Shown: piece by piece, positions 43,461 to 53,930 of the stretch
Layout: the number at the start of each line of letters is the position of its first letter
Numbering within the stretch: position 1 is the stretch's first letter
Source of the DNA: Tenrec ecaudatus
Taxonomy: Eukaryota > Chordata > Mammalia > Afrosoricida > Tenrecidae
Direction of reading: 5' to 3'
Length of the DNA: 64,000 bases
Assembly: GCF_050624435.1 (NCBI RefSeq)
Contig: NC_134539.1
Location: 49,570,001-49,634,000, forward strand
Translations under genes and position numbers: made by a program
The notes under the pieces: model-generated
Told to the model about the DNA's origin: nothing
What the model saw: only the letters and a program-made list of their open reading frames with translations
The model's database searches: none

Positions 43461-45409
43461 GTAGCCCTCACGCTTTAGTGCCCACTTCTCTGGTGAGGAG
43501 ATCCTGAGCTGGCCTGGGGCAGCTCTTCCCGCCCGTGGGAGGGAAGTAAACTAGCACACTCAAGCCCATGGAGAAGTGCCCCAGGATGCCTCTCGGGTCA
43601 TGTCCCAAGGAGCAGAGCTGCCTCAGACATTTTCTTGCCCCAGCCCGGTGTTCTACAGAGTAGGTTTTAATAACTACATATGGAATTGAACTGAATTTAA
43701 GTGACTGAAAGCATGTGGTGAAGGCTGTGTGTACTTTACTTTGGGGACAGAGCAGACTCGTCAGGATTGTAACCAGGATATAGACGGCATCTGTTGAAAG
43801 GCTAAGAGATTAGGAAAGATGCTATGGGGCGGGAGAAAAATCTTTACCTGGTTACAAAAGTTACATTTTCGGTAGAAGTTTCATAGTGTAAAAACAGAAC
43901 AACGCAGGGAGTTTTCTCTGGCATCAGTAGGTGGCTTTAGCAGCAGGCCACGTGCCTGGACCACAGGTGACAGAAGCTCAGTACAATGAAGGAAGGGAGC
44001 GGAGAGCATGGTGAGGAGCCCGGATGGGGTCTGACCGGGCTTGAGGGAGGAGGGGCGCTGGGGGCACCGCGCCTAATGGGGAGCATTCCACTGAGGGCAG
44101 CTTCCAAATGTACAGAATCAGTGCACGTTCTCAAGGGAAAGAATCTAGGTGGATTTTTCATCCTTGCTTCAACTAGTTTGGGTCGAATGGGGCTGTGGTT
44201 TTGGCAAATATCTAGGGAAGGAGGGAGAGAAGAAACCGAAAAGAGAGGTGACCTTGGATGAACCGTTGACTAAAACAGGAAGTGTGATGTTTCAGTTTTG
44301 TCCTACCACCAGAAAGTGTGAGGACTAAGGGTAATGAGATCAGTTTTGAAAAATTATACAAAACTCTAATCTGGGATGAAATGTGAAACATAATTTCAAT
44401 CCTAAAGGTTTTTTTTAATGCAGATTTTAAGCTAAGTGAGCTCTAAGTTTTAGTGTCTACTAAGACCTCGTTTTAAAAATGCATTATGAAAATCTTATGT
44501 GAGATACACTACCCAATTCTCTAACCCGTGGTTTTCAAACTTTATTTTAAATCAAAGATTCTAATTCTGTAGGACAAGAGTGCAGTCCAGGCTCTGTGTA
44601 TTTAAATGAGCATCCCATCACATACTAGAGATAGTTTGTGTTAAGAAATTTGGTTAACATAAATCCTACTAACTTTGAGTAATTAAAAAGGGGTTCAAAT
44701 TGCATAGTCAGTTTTTCATGAACTAAAATACGACGGTGCAGGTGCACCATTTAGTAGCAACACTCAAAAAAACATGTCAGATTTTATAGCCACCCACCTC
44801 TTACAATTGTTTTAAGAGCATTTAGTCATAGAGATAAGAGTGGCATATGGTTACAAAAGATGTCTAAAAGTGACTGGTGATTTAGTTTTCTCTTGAGTTT
44901 TCTTCTGAAATTGAGACTAGGGGAACCTCTTATGAGTAGGGGAACCTCTTATGAGTTTACAAAGAATATTTTGAGATGAAATGTTTGACTACGAATTCAA
45001 TAGCTATACACATTCATCCATATTGTGGCTTACTTGCGTCTAGTGATTGAAAAGGTTTTTAAAAGCACCCTCATTCTTTAAAGTTAAGTACTGGATAGGG
45101 TTCTCGACAGTCTATTGTCCACACGAGGGGTAAGGGCGAGCTATGTGACTATTCGGTTCCCGGGCTGGTTGAAGGTTAAAAGCAAACTGCATTACCAAAG
45201 GGCGATCCAGTTCCAGGTGGCCCAGCCACCTCCTTAGAGGACACTGCTTCCGGTGCTCCAGCCTGAGGCGACCCTTCTTGGTGCTTTGCTCACCTGGACC
45301 TTTCTCTTAAAAAGGCAAAAAATATAAAAGTTCACCAGAATTCTCAAAGTCACAGCTTGGAAGCACTGGATGAGAGTAGCGTTGGCGTCTGAAACGACAA
45401 ACGTTTCCT
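43461..45409 (-). other. INIP: Downstream region and candidate 3' UTR of INIP
   Basis: The sequence after the INIP stop codon, read on the minus strand. A possible AATAAA is at 44541-44546 (complement). A short hAT-like fragment ('gtggttttcaaactttattt') overlaps that site, so I do not trust it as the gene end. A local 19-20 bp tandem duplication ('taggggaacctcttatgag') is at 44919-44957. Confidence 0.35.
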
Positions 45410-45505
45410 TCACTCTGGGTCAAGGCGAGGTAAGACCGGAAGAATAAGATTCCCAAACGCGGAGTCTTGAGTGATGAAGTACCCAGACGAATGTGCATGA
45501 GCGTG
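45410..45505 (-). CDS. INIP: INIP last coding exon (SOSS complex subunit C)
   Basis: On the minus strand an acceptor 'ggaaccccctgcag' precedes an exon that begins CAC at 45505 and reads 'HAHAHSSGYFITQDSAFGNL' then 'ILPVLPRLDPE' to a TGA at 45412-45410. This is the conserved C-terminus of INIP, the ~104-residue third subunit of the SOSS complex with INTS3 and the single-strand binding protein NABP1 or NABP2. SOSS acts in the nucleus on single-stranded DNA at double-strand breaks, promoting end resection and ATM signalling. The exon is in phase 0 with the exon at 48915-49005. No disruption is seen. It is too short to appear as an open frame of its own; the longer minus-strand frame over it is a different frame. 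Confidence 0.95.
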   Translation of the reverse strand, partial: HAHAHSSGYFITQDSAFGNLILPVLPRLDPE

Positions 45506-45811
45506 CTGCAGGGGGTTCCAAACAAAGAAGTGATTCAGCTAGTGAGAGTCACAGTTTTCCACTAAGCCATTCAAACTACTTACTCTATGTACTTGAAGCC
45601 CCAACACCAGTTCTTAGGCTTCTAATTTTATACAAACACCCAGGAGATGAACAGTAATAAAGAATTCATATGAACAAGGTGCTCGGGTCTCCTTTACCAT
45701 CCCCGACACCTTCCCTGTGCTTCTCCTCAGTCGATACATGAGTCACACACAGACTCTTACAAAGCAGCGCCATGCTCCCAAGCAGTCCATCTTGACCAGC
45801 AAACGTTTCAG

Positions 45812-46005
45812 AAGGAGGGAGCCCTGGTGGTGCAGTGAAAGGTCAGCAGCGCGAACCCACTCGTGCTTGGAGGGAGGGGGCCAGGGCTTCCCACTCCAGT
45901 GCACTCGGACAGTCTCGGAGGCTCACAAGGCAGCTCTCCCTCTCCTATAGGGCACCAGGAGTCAGCATTGACGACAGGGCAATGAGTCAGGTTTCTGGTT
46001 TTTTA
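45812..46005 (+). repeat. Afrotherian SINE in INIP intron
   Basis: 'ggagggagccctggtggtgc', 'aaaggtcagcagcgcgaacc', 'ggcagctctccctctcctat', 'gggcaatgagtcaggtttct'. Part of the head is deleted. Confidence 0.85.
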
Positions 46006-46061
46006 GTTGGGAAGGAAGGAGGCGAGAAGAGGCAGCTGATTACAAAAAAACCCTACCAAAC

Positions 46062-46275
46062 AAAAAACGACTCACTCTTACTGAGTCAATCTTGGTTCAC
46101 GGTGACCCTAAGAGGCAAGGCAGAGGTCGAGCTATTCTGGTGGGCTCCAGAGACTAACTGTTGATGGAAGTATTGAAAGCCTCAACTTTCTCCCAAGGAG
46201 TGGTTGGCGGTTTCAAACTGATGACCTTGCAGTTAGAAGCCTAACACATAACGACTATGCCACCCAGACGCTTTA
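46062..46275 (-). repeat. Afrotherian SINE in INIP intron, minus orientation
   Basis: 'cttggttcacggtgacccta', 'gtttcaaactgatgaccttg' and 'cagttagaagcctaacacat'. Confidence 0.8.
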
Positions 46276-46590
46276 GTTGATTACTTTTTCTGTAGCGAAT
46301 GTTGGAATGTAATTAGTAGAAAACCCACTGGCTTCCCTCCATCCTCAGGACAGAAAAAAGGTCTTCAGTTGTCTGAAGGGAGATGACCCGCAAGGCTCCT
46401 CCCAAGTCTGAGATTCTGAGGTTTAGAAGCAAGGCCATACCCAAAATCAATATACTAAAATTCATACTATGAAAGATAATATATATTTTAACTGAAACAT
46501 TAAAACCCTGTTCACATTAAAACCCTGTTCCTCTTTTAAGAATACGTCTTTCATTTCCTGCTGACCATTAAAAAGAAAAGGAAAGCAAAC

Positions 46591-48602
46591 AATAGAACCA
46601 GTGAGACTGTCAATAGAACCAGTGAGACTGTCAATAGAACCAGTGAGACTGTCAATAGAACCAGTGAGGCTGTCAATAGAACCAGTGAAGCTGTCAATAG
46701 AACCAGTGAGGCTGTCAATAGAACCAGTGAGGCTGTCAATAGAACCAGTGAGGCTGTCAATAGAACCAGTGAGGCTGTCAATAGAACCAGTGAGGCTGTC
46801 AATAGAACCAGTGAGGCTGTCAATAGAACCAGTGAGGCTGTCAATAGAACCAGTGAGGCTGTCAATAGAACCAGTGAGGCTGTCAATAGAACCAGTGAGG
46901 CTGTCAATAGAACCAGTGAGGCTGTCAATAGAACCAGTGAGGCTGTCAATAGAACCAGTGAGGCTGTCAATAGAACCAGTGAGGCTGTCAATAGAACCAG
47001 TGAGGCTGTCAATAGAACCAGTGAGGCTGTCAATAGAACCAGTGAGGCTGTCAATAGAACCAGTGAGGCTGTCAATAGAACCAGTGAGGCTGTCAATAGA
47101 ACCAGTGAGGCTGTCAATAGAACCAGTGAGGCTGTCAATAGAACCAGTGAGGCTGTCAATAGAACCAGTGAGGCTGTCAATAGAACCAGTGAGGCTGTCA
47201 ATAGAACCAGTGAGGCTGTCAATAGAACCAGTGAGGCTGTCAATAGAACCAGTGAGGCTGTCAATAGAACCAGTGAGGCTGTCAATAGAACCAGTGAGGC
47301 TGTCAATAGAACCAGTGAGGCTGTCAATAGAACCAGTGAGGCTGTCAATAGAACCAGTGAGGCTGTCAATAGAACCAGTGAGGCTGTCAATAGAACCAGT
47401 GAGGCTGTCAATAGAACCAGTGAGGCTGTCAATAGAACCAGTGAGGCTGTCAATAGAACCAGTGAGGCTGTCAATAGAACCAGTGAGGCTGTCAATAGAA
47501 CCAGTGAGGCTGTCAATAGAACCAGTGAGGCTGTCAATAGAACCAGTGAGGCTGTCAATAGAACCAGTGAGGCTGTCAATAGAACCAGTGAGACTGTCAA
47601 TAGAACCAGTGAGGCTGTCAATAGAACCAGTGAGGCTGTCAATAGAACCAGTGAGGCTGTCAATAGAACCAGTGAGGCTGTCAATAGAACCAGTGAGGCT
47701 GTCAATAGAACCAGTGAGGCTGTCAATAGAACCAGTGAGACTGTCAATAGAACCAGTGAGGCTGTCAATAGAACCAGTGAGGCTGTCAATAGAACCAGTG
47801 AGACTGTCAATAGAACCAGTGAGACTGTCAATAGAACCAGTGAGGCTGTCAATAGAACCAGTGAGACTGTCAATAGAACCAGTGAGGCTGTCAATAGAAC
47901 CAGTGAGGCTGTCAATAGAACCAGTGAGACTGTCAATAGAACCAGTGAGACTGTCAATAGAACCAGTGAGGCTGTCAATAGAACCAGTGAGACTGTCAAT
48001 AGAACCAGTGAGGCTGTCAATAGAACCAGTGAGGCTGTCAATAGAACCAGTGAGGCTGTCAATAGAACCAGTGAGACTGTCAATAGAACCAGTGAGACTG
48101 TCAATAGAACCAGTGAGGCTGTCAATAGAACCAGTGAGACTGTCAATAGAACCAGTGAGGCTGTCAATAGAACCAGTGAGACTGTCAATAGAACCAGTGA
48201 GGCTGTCAATAGAACCAGTGAGGCTGTCAATAGAACCAGTGAGGCTGTCAATAGAACCAGTGAGACTGTCAATAGAACCAGTGAGACTGTCAATAGAACC
48301 AGTGAGACTGTCAATAGAACCAGTGAGGCTGTCAATAGAACCAGTGAGGCTGTCAATAGAACCAGTGAGACTGTCAATAGAACCAGTGAGGCTGTCAATA
48401 GAACCAGTGAGACTGTCAATAGAACCAGTGAGACTGTCAATAGAACCAGTGAGGCTGTCAATAGAACCAGTGAGGCTGTCAATAGAACCAGTGAGGCTGT
48501 CAATAGAACCAGTGAGACTGTCAATAGAACCAGTGAGGCTGTCAATAGAACCAGTGAGACTGTCAATAAAACCAGTGAGGCTGTCAATAAAACCAGTGAC
48601 GC
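46591..48602. repeat. 21-bp minisatellite, ~96 tandem copies, in INIP intron
   Basis: The unit is aatagaacca followed by gtgagRctgtc, where R is mostly G with many A variants. About 2,012 bp gives ~96 copies without length change. Units from ~46,660 to ~47,585 are almost identical (G form). The right half mixes A and G forms, and the last two full units carry 'aataaaacc'. Because 21 is divisible by 3, frames without a stop stay open: 668 residues of 'RLSIEPV' on plus and 686 residues of 'SLVLLTA' on minus. The position inside the INIP intron 45506-48914 and the lack of any flanking coding signal mean these are not genes. Confidence 0.97.
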
Positions 48603-48914
48603 CATAAACAAATGTAAAGCTATACTAGTAAACGCGCCAGGTCTACTTTAAGATCCTCTGTCCACCGCATAACCTACACTCGTTTGTGTCCGAGCACTCC
48701 CTTGGCAGGTAAGCCACAGAACCCATCACCACCGTGTCAACACCGTGAAAGATGCTTTCACTGCTGCTGCCAGTCCTGCAAATCCTGTGAGCGTGATGGG
48801 GCGGCATTCGAGGGCTGTTTTCATTGATATCACTCCACTGAAAGACGAGAGAACTACGCTAGCTCCCTCCACCCTGGAGCCCTCCCAGGTGTCCAGAGTG
48901 GAAGGTGCACTGAC

Positions 48915-49005
48915 CTGCAGAGCGGCCTTCTGCTGGGCTGCGATGTGCTGCTGCTCAGCATGGTCCCGGAAGTCCTTGTTCAGAGAGGGTCTCGAGAGCA
49001 CGATG
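48915..49005 (-). CDS. INIP: INIP internal coding exon
   Basis: On the minus strand, acceptor 'ggatttccgtttcag' is followed by an exon of 91 bp whose first base (C) completes a serine codon split after AG in the exon at 50729. It reads 'IVLSRPSLNKDFRDHAEQQH' then 'IAAQQKAALQ' and stops at a donor 'ctgcag|gtcagtg'. This is the most conserved stretch of INIP. Valine replaces the alanine I expect at the second residue, a mild change. Splicing to 45505 keeps the frame (phase 0). The upstream extension of the open frame ('MGGEEVCLEQPS...') is intron. Confidence 0.95.
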
Positions 49006-49489
49006 CTGAAACGGAAATCCAAGTGACTGGGCTGTTCAAGGCAGACTTCCTCGCCTCCCAACGTAAGGATGAAAACTGAACTCCCCCTTCATGTATGACA
49101 CAATATGCATGGTGGAAGCCGATGCTATTTTCTGGGAGTTCAGTTATATTTTTATTTATCACTTATAATTCCTATATTTTCAAACAGATTTACAAAGCTA
49201 GAGCCTATAACAAACTATATTAATATTATTTTTAAAACCTGTACACCCAGACCATACATGACAGTCATCAACAGTGAAACTATACTTTGTTTTCCTACTG
49301 ATTAAGTCATCATAGCATGTTTCACACAGGTGGAATCATTATGAATAAACAGCTAAACTTAGAGGCACTCACCTACCGGACTGTAGAGCGGCTACTATGT
49401 ACGTAGCTCTGGGCTAAACCCGACCAACCAGTTTGCATGGAGCCGGTCCTGTGGGCTCAGCGGAGCTTTAGAAGCTGGGTCAGACTAGA
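49006..49489. other. INIP intron, unassigned
   Basis: AT-rich intronic sequence without recognised repeats. Confidence 0.4.
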
Positions 49490-49640
49490 ACTGTGCTTTT
49501 CAAGGCTGTGACCTTTCACAGACAAATGGCCAGGACTTTCCTTTCAAGGCACCTCTGGGAGGGTCAAACCACCAACCTTCTGGTTAGTGCTCAAGAGCTT
49601 GTTGTCTGCATCATGCAGAGGCTGTGCTACTATGTTAGAG
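49490..49640 (-). repeat. Afrotherian SINE fragment, minus orientation
   Basis: 'gcacctctgggagggtcaaa', 'ccaccaaccttctggttagt' is the SINE head and body in reverse. Confidence 0.65.
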
Positions 49641-50479
49641 GTATAAGATCACGGAGGACAAAGCTCACAGACATGCAATTAGGATGAGATGTGAGGTATA
49701 ATACAATAAGGGAATTCACAGGGATAATATGGGGCAAATGAGCGCGACACCTTTGAGAAAATAAGAGTTGACTAGGACTGGGCTAAATTCACTTCAAGTG
49801 CAGCCCCCCCGCCCCCCATATTCAACGCCAGAGGAGTGTGTGGTCTGGAACATGGAAGAGCGCCCTCCAGACCACAACCCAGGAGGAAGAAAGGCTTGAC
49901 AAGGCATGTCCATGAGGCAGCCAATGAAATCACTGTGGATCTGAATAGTCTACAAGGACTCACACGTGTTGGCAGGAGCTGAGCCCAAGTAAGTGGGCTG
50001 GCAAGAGAAGGAGATGAGAGAGGGAGGCAGGGGTGATGTGAAGAGCTCGGGGAACTAAATTAACCAGTAGAGACACAACTTAGCAGTAATAGGTGCCCAA
50101 AGACTTTTAGGCAGCAGAGTGATGGGCTCACAAGTGCCACAGAGGGTCAGACAGACCAGTGGCTCAGGTAGGCAGGGCCCGTCACCTTCTCGACCACTGC
50201 CATTGCTAATAGAACCTAAACTCAGCCATCAGTCTGGCCAGGATCATTCCCGGCCCTTACCCCAAGGGTAAACTCTGATAGGAGACACAAATCCCCAGGC
50301 TAGTTTCTGCCTTGGCAAGAGAAAGCACCATTCTGAGCAAGGGGATTGGATGGGCAGTCTGCTGGAGTGCGAGGAGAGAGGGGAGAGTTAGGATGGTGGT
50401 AGAGCAGACGGTAGATCTGGAGGGAGAGAGCTAATTAAGGCAGGAATGACTGAAGACAATAAATACCTTTCTAAATTAA
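49641..50479. other. INIP intron, unassigned
   Basis: Nothing recognised. A C-run at 49805-49817 is the only simple-sequence feature. Confidence 0.35.
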
Positions 50480-50692
50480 AAACAACCACCCAAACTCAGT
50501 GCCATCAGGACTGAGGCTCACTGTAAACCTGCAGGACAGGGTAGGGCTGCCCCAGGGGGTTCCGAGGCTCTAACTCTATGGGAGTAGAGAGTCTCTTCGT
50601 TCTTCCAGAGTGGCTGGTACTGCTTGAATGGCTGACTCTGCAGTTAGCAGCCCAGCGCACAGCCAGCACACCACCAGGGTTCCTGGTGTTTA
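50480..50692 (-). repeat. Afrotherian SINE just 3' of an INIP exon
   Basis: 'caaactcagtgccatcagga', 'gtagggctgccccagggggt', 'actctatgggagtagagagt', 'accaccagggttcctggtgt'. It lies ~37 bp downstream (gene sense) of the exon at 50729-50831, inside the intron. Confidence 0.8.
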
Positions 50693-50728
50693 ATAACAGT
50701 ACCCCTAAAATAGTCCATTAGTCAATAC

Positions 50729-50831
50729 CTCGCTCCAGGATGATTTGTTGACGATTGGTTCTGCATGAGTAATTTTCTTTTCTCTTTGTCCAGTTCAGCT
50801 AAGATTGCAACTCTATTTTTATTTTGAAAAC
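50729..50831 (-). CDS. INIP: INIP coding exon 2
   Basis: On the minus strand, acceptor 'ctgttctcttttag' precedes a 103-bp exon. Its first two bases (GT) complete a glycine codon. It reads 'FQNKNRVAILAELDKEKRKL' then 'LMQNQSSTNHPGA' and ends AG before the donor 'gtattgac'. The charged helix 'ILAELDKEKRKLL' is the segment placed N-terminal to the INTS3-binding part in the family. The split serine codon fits the next exon at 49005. The donor GTATTG is weaker than consensus (T at +4, T at +5). The exon encoding the first eight residues was not found between 50832 and 64000. Confidence 0.95.
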
Positions 50832-50934
50832 CTAAAAGAGAACAGAAAGATAAATGATAAACATTTTGGAGCTATTTTATAAACCTAAGCAATTTATAAC
50901 CCAGAAAGCAACATTTTCATTTTCTAACATGATC

Positions 50935-51092
50935 CTGGGTGCCCTGGTAACACTCTGGGCTAGGGGTTTGACTGCTTGCTACCTGCAAGGTCTGTGGTTC
51001 AAACTCCTGAGTTGCTCCCTGGGAGTAATTTGGCACTCTGTTCCAATAAAAATGTGCCTTCTCAGAGCCCCTCCGAAGGTCCCTGTGCGCCA
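50935..51092 (+). repeat. Afrotherian SINE in INIP first intron
   Basis: 'gggtgccctggtaacactct', 'gggctaggggtttgactgct' and 'caaggtctgtggttcaaact' lie ~105 bp upstream (gene sense) of exon 2. Confidence 0.75.
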
Positions 51093-51929
51093 GAACACAC
51101 TGGAGAGTGGCTCTGGGCTTTCACATGAAAACGAGCACACTCATAGGAAGCATCGTTTCCCGAGATGGTGGCTGTCCCTTATGGTGGGTTTCCTGGCAGC
51201 TTTAACAGCAGGGCAAAACATCGAGGGCTTGTAAGCTGAGTGCTAATGAATTTTAATCACCAAGATACAGGCTATAAAGCTTTTGTCTGTTTGTTTTTTC
51301 TTTAAAACAACAAAATCTCTGTGGCCCTAAATATTGAAGGGACCAATCTCTAGCCAGTCCTGGGGAGGGCGGATTTTCTTTTATCTCAATTTTAGGCCTC
51401 TTGGGAAATCTGCTTTCACAAGGGAAAAAGCATTAGATGTACTTTGATTAAAATGTATGTGTATGTTTCTTTTTGTCAACTGCTTTCATTCCAAAATTAT
51501 AATCTTCCAAGGAACAGAGAATTGCAACGCTGAGGCGTTTTACAAAGCGCAAACCAGGCAGGGTACAAAGGATGGCCTTCATCACATGTTAATTTCTCAG
51601 CTTAATGATGACCTTCCTCTGGCCTACGATTTGGAGCAGACGTTGCCAAACCATAGGCTAGGAGTAGCATCCAGCTGTTTTAAAATCCTGAATACGATGC
51701 CAACATGTCAACATTGGGAGACTGCACACAAAATTCCCAGGTCTCTAGCTTACTTGAAACATCTCAAGATCTGGCAACAAGGGATCCAGCTACGTGCCCC
51801 AAGGCAACTCGGAGCTAGAGCTAGGCATGATCGTCTCAGCTTGAGTGGAGCACGCACCAGCTCCCAGACTCCTGTCATACACTGCACTTAGTTGTGTTAC
51901 TTGTAGGCATGCGTTTCCGAGCCTAAGCT
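51093..51929. other. INIP intron, unassigned
   Basis: Nothing recognised. The 144-residue frame at 51457-51891 has no family resemblance. Confidence 0.35.
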
Positions 51930-52126
51930 AAAGGAGGAGCCCTGGTGGCGTCACAGTGGTTAATTGTTCTGTGAGGAACCAACCAGACGCACCAGCCATT
52001 CCCTGAGAGAAGGAGGTGGTGCTCTGCTGCTAGATTACAGCCCTAGGAACCCCTGTGGGAGCAGTCTACTGTCACACAAGGGCATCAGGAGTCAGAATCT
52101 CCTGGATGACAATGGGGTTTGTTGCT
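51930..52126 (+). repeat. Afrotherian SINE
   Basis: 'aggaggagccctggtggcgt', 'cagtggttaattgttctgtg', 'ggagcagtctactgtcacac', 'gtcagaatctcctggatgac'. Confidence 0.85.
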
Positions 52127-52313
52127 CTAGAACAAAGCTTTCCAAACTTATTTAAACAGCCCCCTCCTCCAGCAATGAAACCCTTTTGTACTATAATCCA
52201 GGATCAAGTGTAGTTTGTGCTTTTGCAGGGCCCCACACTGAATCATTCCAGTGCCTCCCTGAGGGTGAGATTACCCACTTTGGTAAACAATTATTGGAAG
52301 GGGGGGGGGGGGC
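52127..52313 (+). mobile_element. Short hAT-like element, copy 2, with G-run
   Basis: The left end 'ctagaacaaagctttccaaa' and right end 'cccactttggtaaacaatta' are imperfect inverted repeats. Interior words match copy 1 at 7425. A 13-base G-run follows at 52300-52312. Confidence 0.55.
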
Positions 52314-53589
52314 GAGTAAAGAGCTCGGGGAATTAGAATCACTGGGATCACTTACTGGGCTACAAGAGAGTGAAGAAAGGAGACAGCTTTCTACTAGCAA
52401 GGCCCATTCTCGCCATTAGGCTCCTGCATTAGCTGCATACATGCAAGCGTGCCCTCACGACGGAGTCTACCTTCACACTGATTATCAAGGGAGACGTGTG
52501 TGAGGATGCGCATGTCCTCTCCTGCTGGGGGAAGAGCATTCACTCACACTGAGATGGCTGTGGCACAGAATTCTAGAAACGTCTGAACTCGAAGGACTAG
52601 TCAATACTAGAGGACTCTCCGAGATGATGCTCCGCAAGACTTGAACCAAAACTACCTGGAGGCCACGTTTTCTCTAAATAACAGACTGGGTCAGAAAACA
52701 AGGACTATTACTAGCAAGTACTGCATACTTCTTCACATTGTCTACATTAGGTCAAATGATCCACAATTAATCTGAAGCAAAGACACAAGGGTAAACAGAC
52801 AGGGAAAACAAATTACCGGAAGACATCAGATGGGAATTAATGAGAATGTTATGTCGTGAAAATTGTGACCATTGTCTCTGAACAATTTCTGTAGTAATTG
52901 TTAAAAGGAAACCTAAGTTGTGTAAACTTTCACCAGAAACACAATGAAATCTATTTTTAAAGTTTACTCAATCCTCTACTCTCATTTTCGTTGACAAAGT
53001 TGTCTCCGTGGTAGGGAGAGCAAGGTCATTCCTGGCAGAGGAATGTCACGGACACAAATGGCCAATGAAGAGAAAGGATGATACATAAAGACCCTCGGTG
53101 ATTGTAACATTAAATTGGACCCCTGCTCGAGACTTCTATTCTCATTCTGCCGCTGCAATGGGTAAGGACAAGCAGTGCCGCCTGCTTGCTGAAGAAGAGT
53201 CTGGTCTCTCCACTACCAGGAACCAGAGTTCTGTGACAAGCACTAGTTGCCAGTCTTCAGTCAGGAAAGAAATCAAAATGGGGCTACATTATCTTGTTGT
53301 GAGCGAGAGAAGAGAGGTCGGGGTAGTGCTAAAAAGATGGAAGGAACCAGTTTGAACATAGCCAAGCATGACTGGAACACTTTTGGGAAAGTAGTAATTA
53401 CTGCTAAATGGAAAAGATTGAGTCTGCGGAAAGCCATACATTCATAATGAGATACAATAGAGAGTTTTAAATACTTCTAAAAAGATAGTTTAAGGAGCTG
53501 ATACTAAGGGCTCAAGTAGAACCCATCAACCAGAAGTCAAGGTTAATCTGAATTTTGTTTTATTTTGGTAGGGGTAAGATTAGCATAAT
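52314..53589. other. INIP intron, mostly unassigned
   Basis: Only a 30-bp piece at ~53490-53520 ('aaggagctgatactaagggc', 'tcaagtagaa') matches the lineage L1 tail. The rest is not recognised. Confidence 0.35.
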
Positions 53590-53930
53590 CCTAGGAATGC
53601 ATAGAAAACGGACCACCCGAGAGCGAGAATACGGAAACTCGCGTGGGCTGTCAGAAGAACACACACATCGGTCTTCTTGGGAGAAGCAAGGCCAGAAAGC
53701 GGAGCAGAGGACGGCGACAGGACGCCAGGGAAGACCAGCACCTGGAAGAGGGCGTCCTGCTGGGTGAAGAGGAAGGCCCTCACGGGTGGACTGATCCAGA
53801 GGCGACGGCAGTGGGCTCACACGGCACAAGCCAAGGGCGCAGGACTGCGCAGCACCGTCTGTGCACCGGGGCTGCCGTGAGTGCGAGCCGGCTCGATGAC
53901 ACCACACAACAGCGAGAGAACTGAAATAAC
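53590..53930 (+). repeat. RTE/BovB-like LINE 3' end, plus orientation
   Basis: 'gaccagcacctggaagaggg', 'cgtcctgctgggtgaagagg', 'acgggtggactgatccagag' and the end 'ggctcgatgacaccacacaa' fit the extreme 3' region of the RTE family, whose tail resembles that of the SINEs here. GC content is high. The small frames here are remnants of that ORF. Confidence 0.55.

Noticed and set aside
46591-48602. CRISPR array
   Set aside because: The 21-bp units are directly adjacent without unique spacers, and the DNA is mammalian.
46551-48611. Open frames of 686 (minus) and 668 (plus) residues
   Set aside because: They are produced by a 21-bp tandem repeat. The periodicity alone keeps frames open on both strands, there is no non-repeat coding sequence at either end, and the array lies in an INIP intron.
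48726-49061. 111-residue minus-strand frame taken as one protein
   Set aside because: Only 48915-49005 is INIP coding sequence. Both flanks are intron, with clear acceptor and donor sites.
53677-53924. Small arginine-rich frames near 53700
   Set aside because: They fall in the 3' end of an RTE-like LINE and overlap on both strands.
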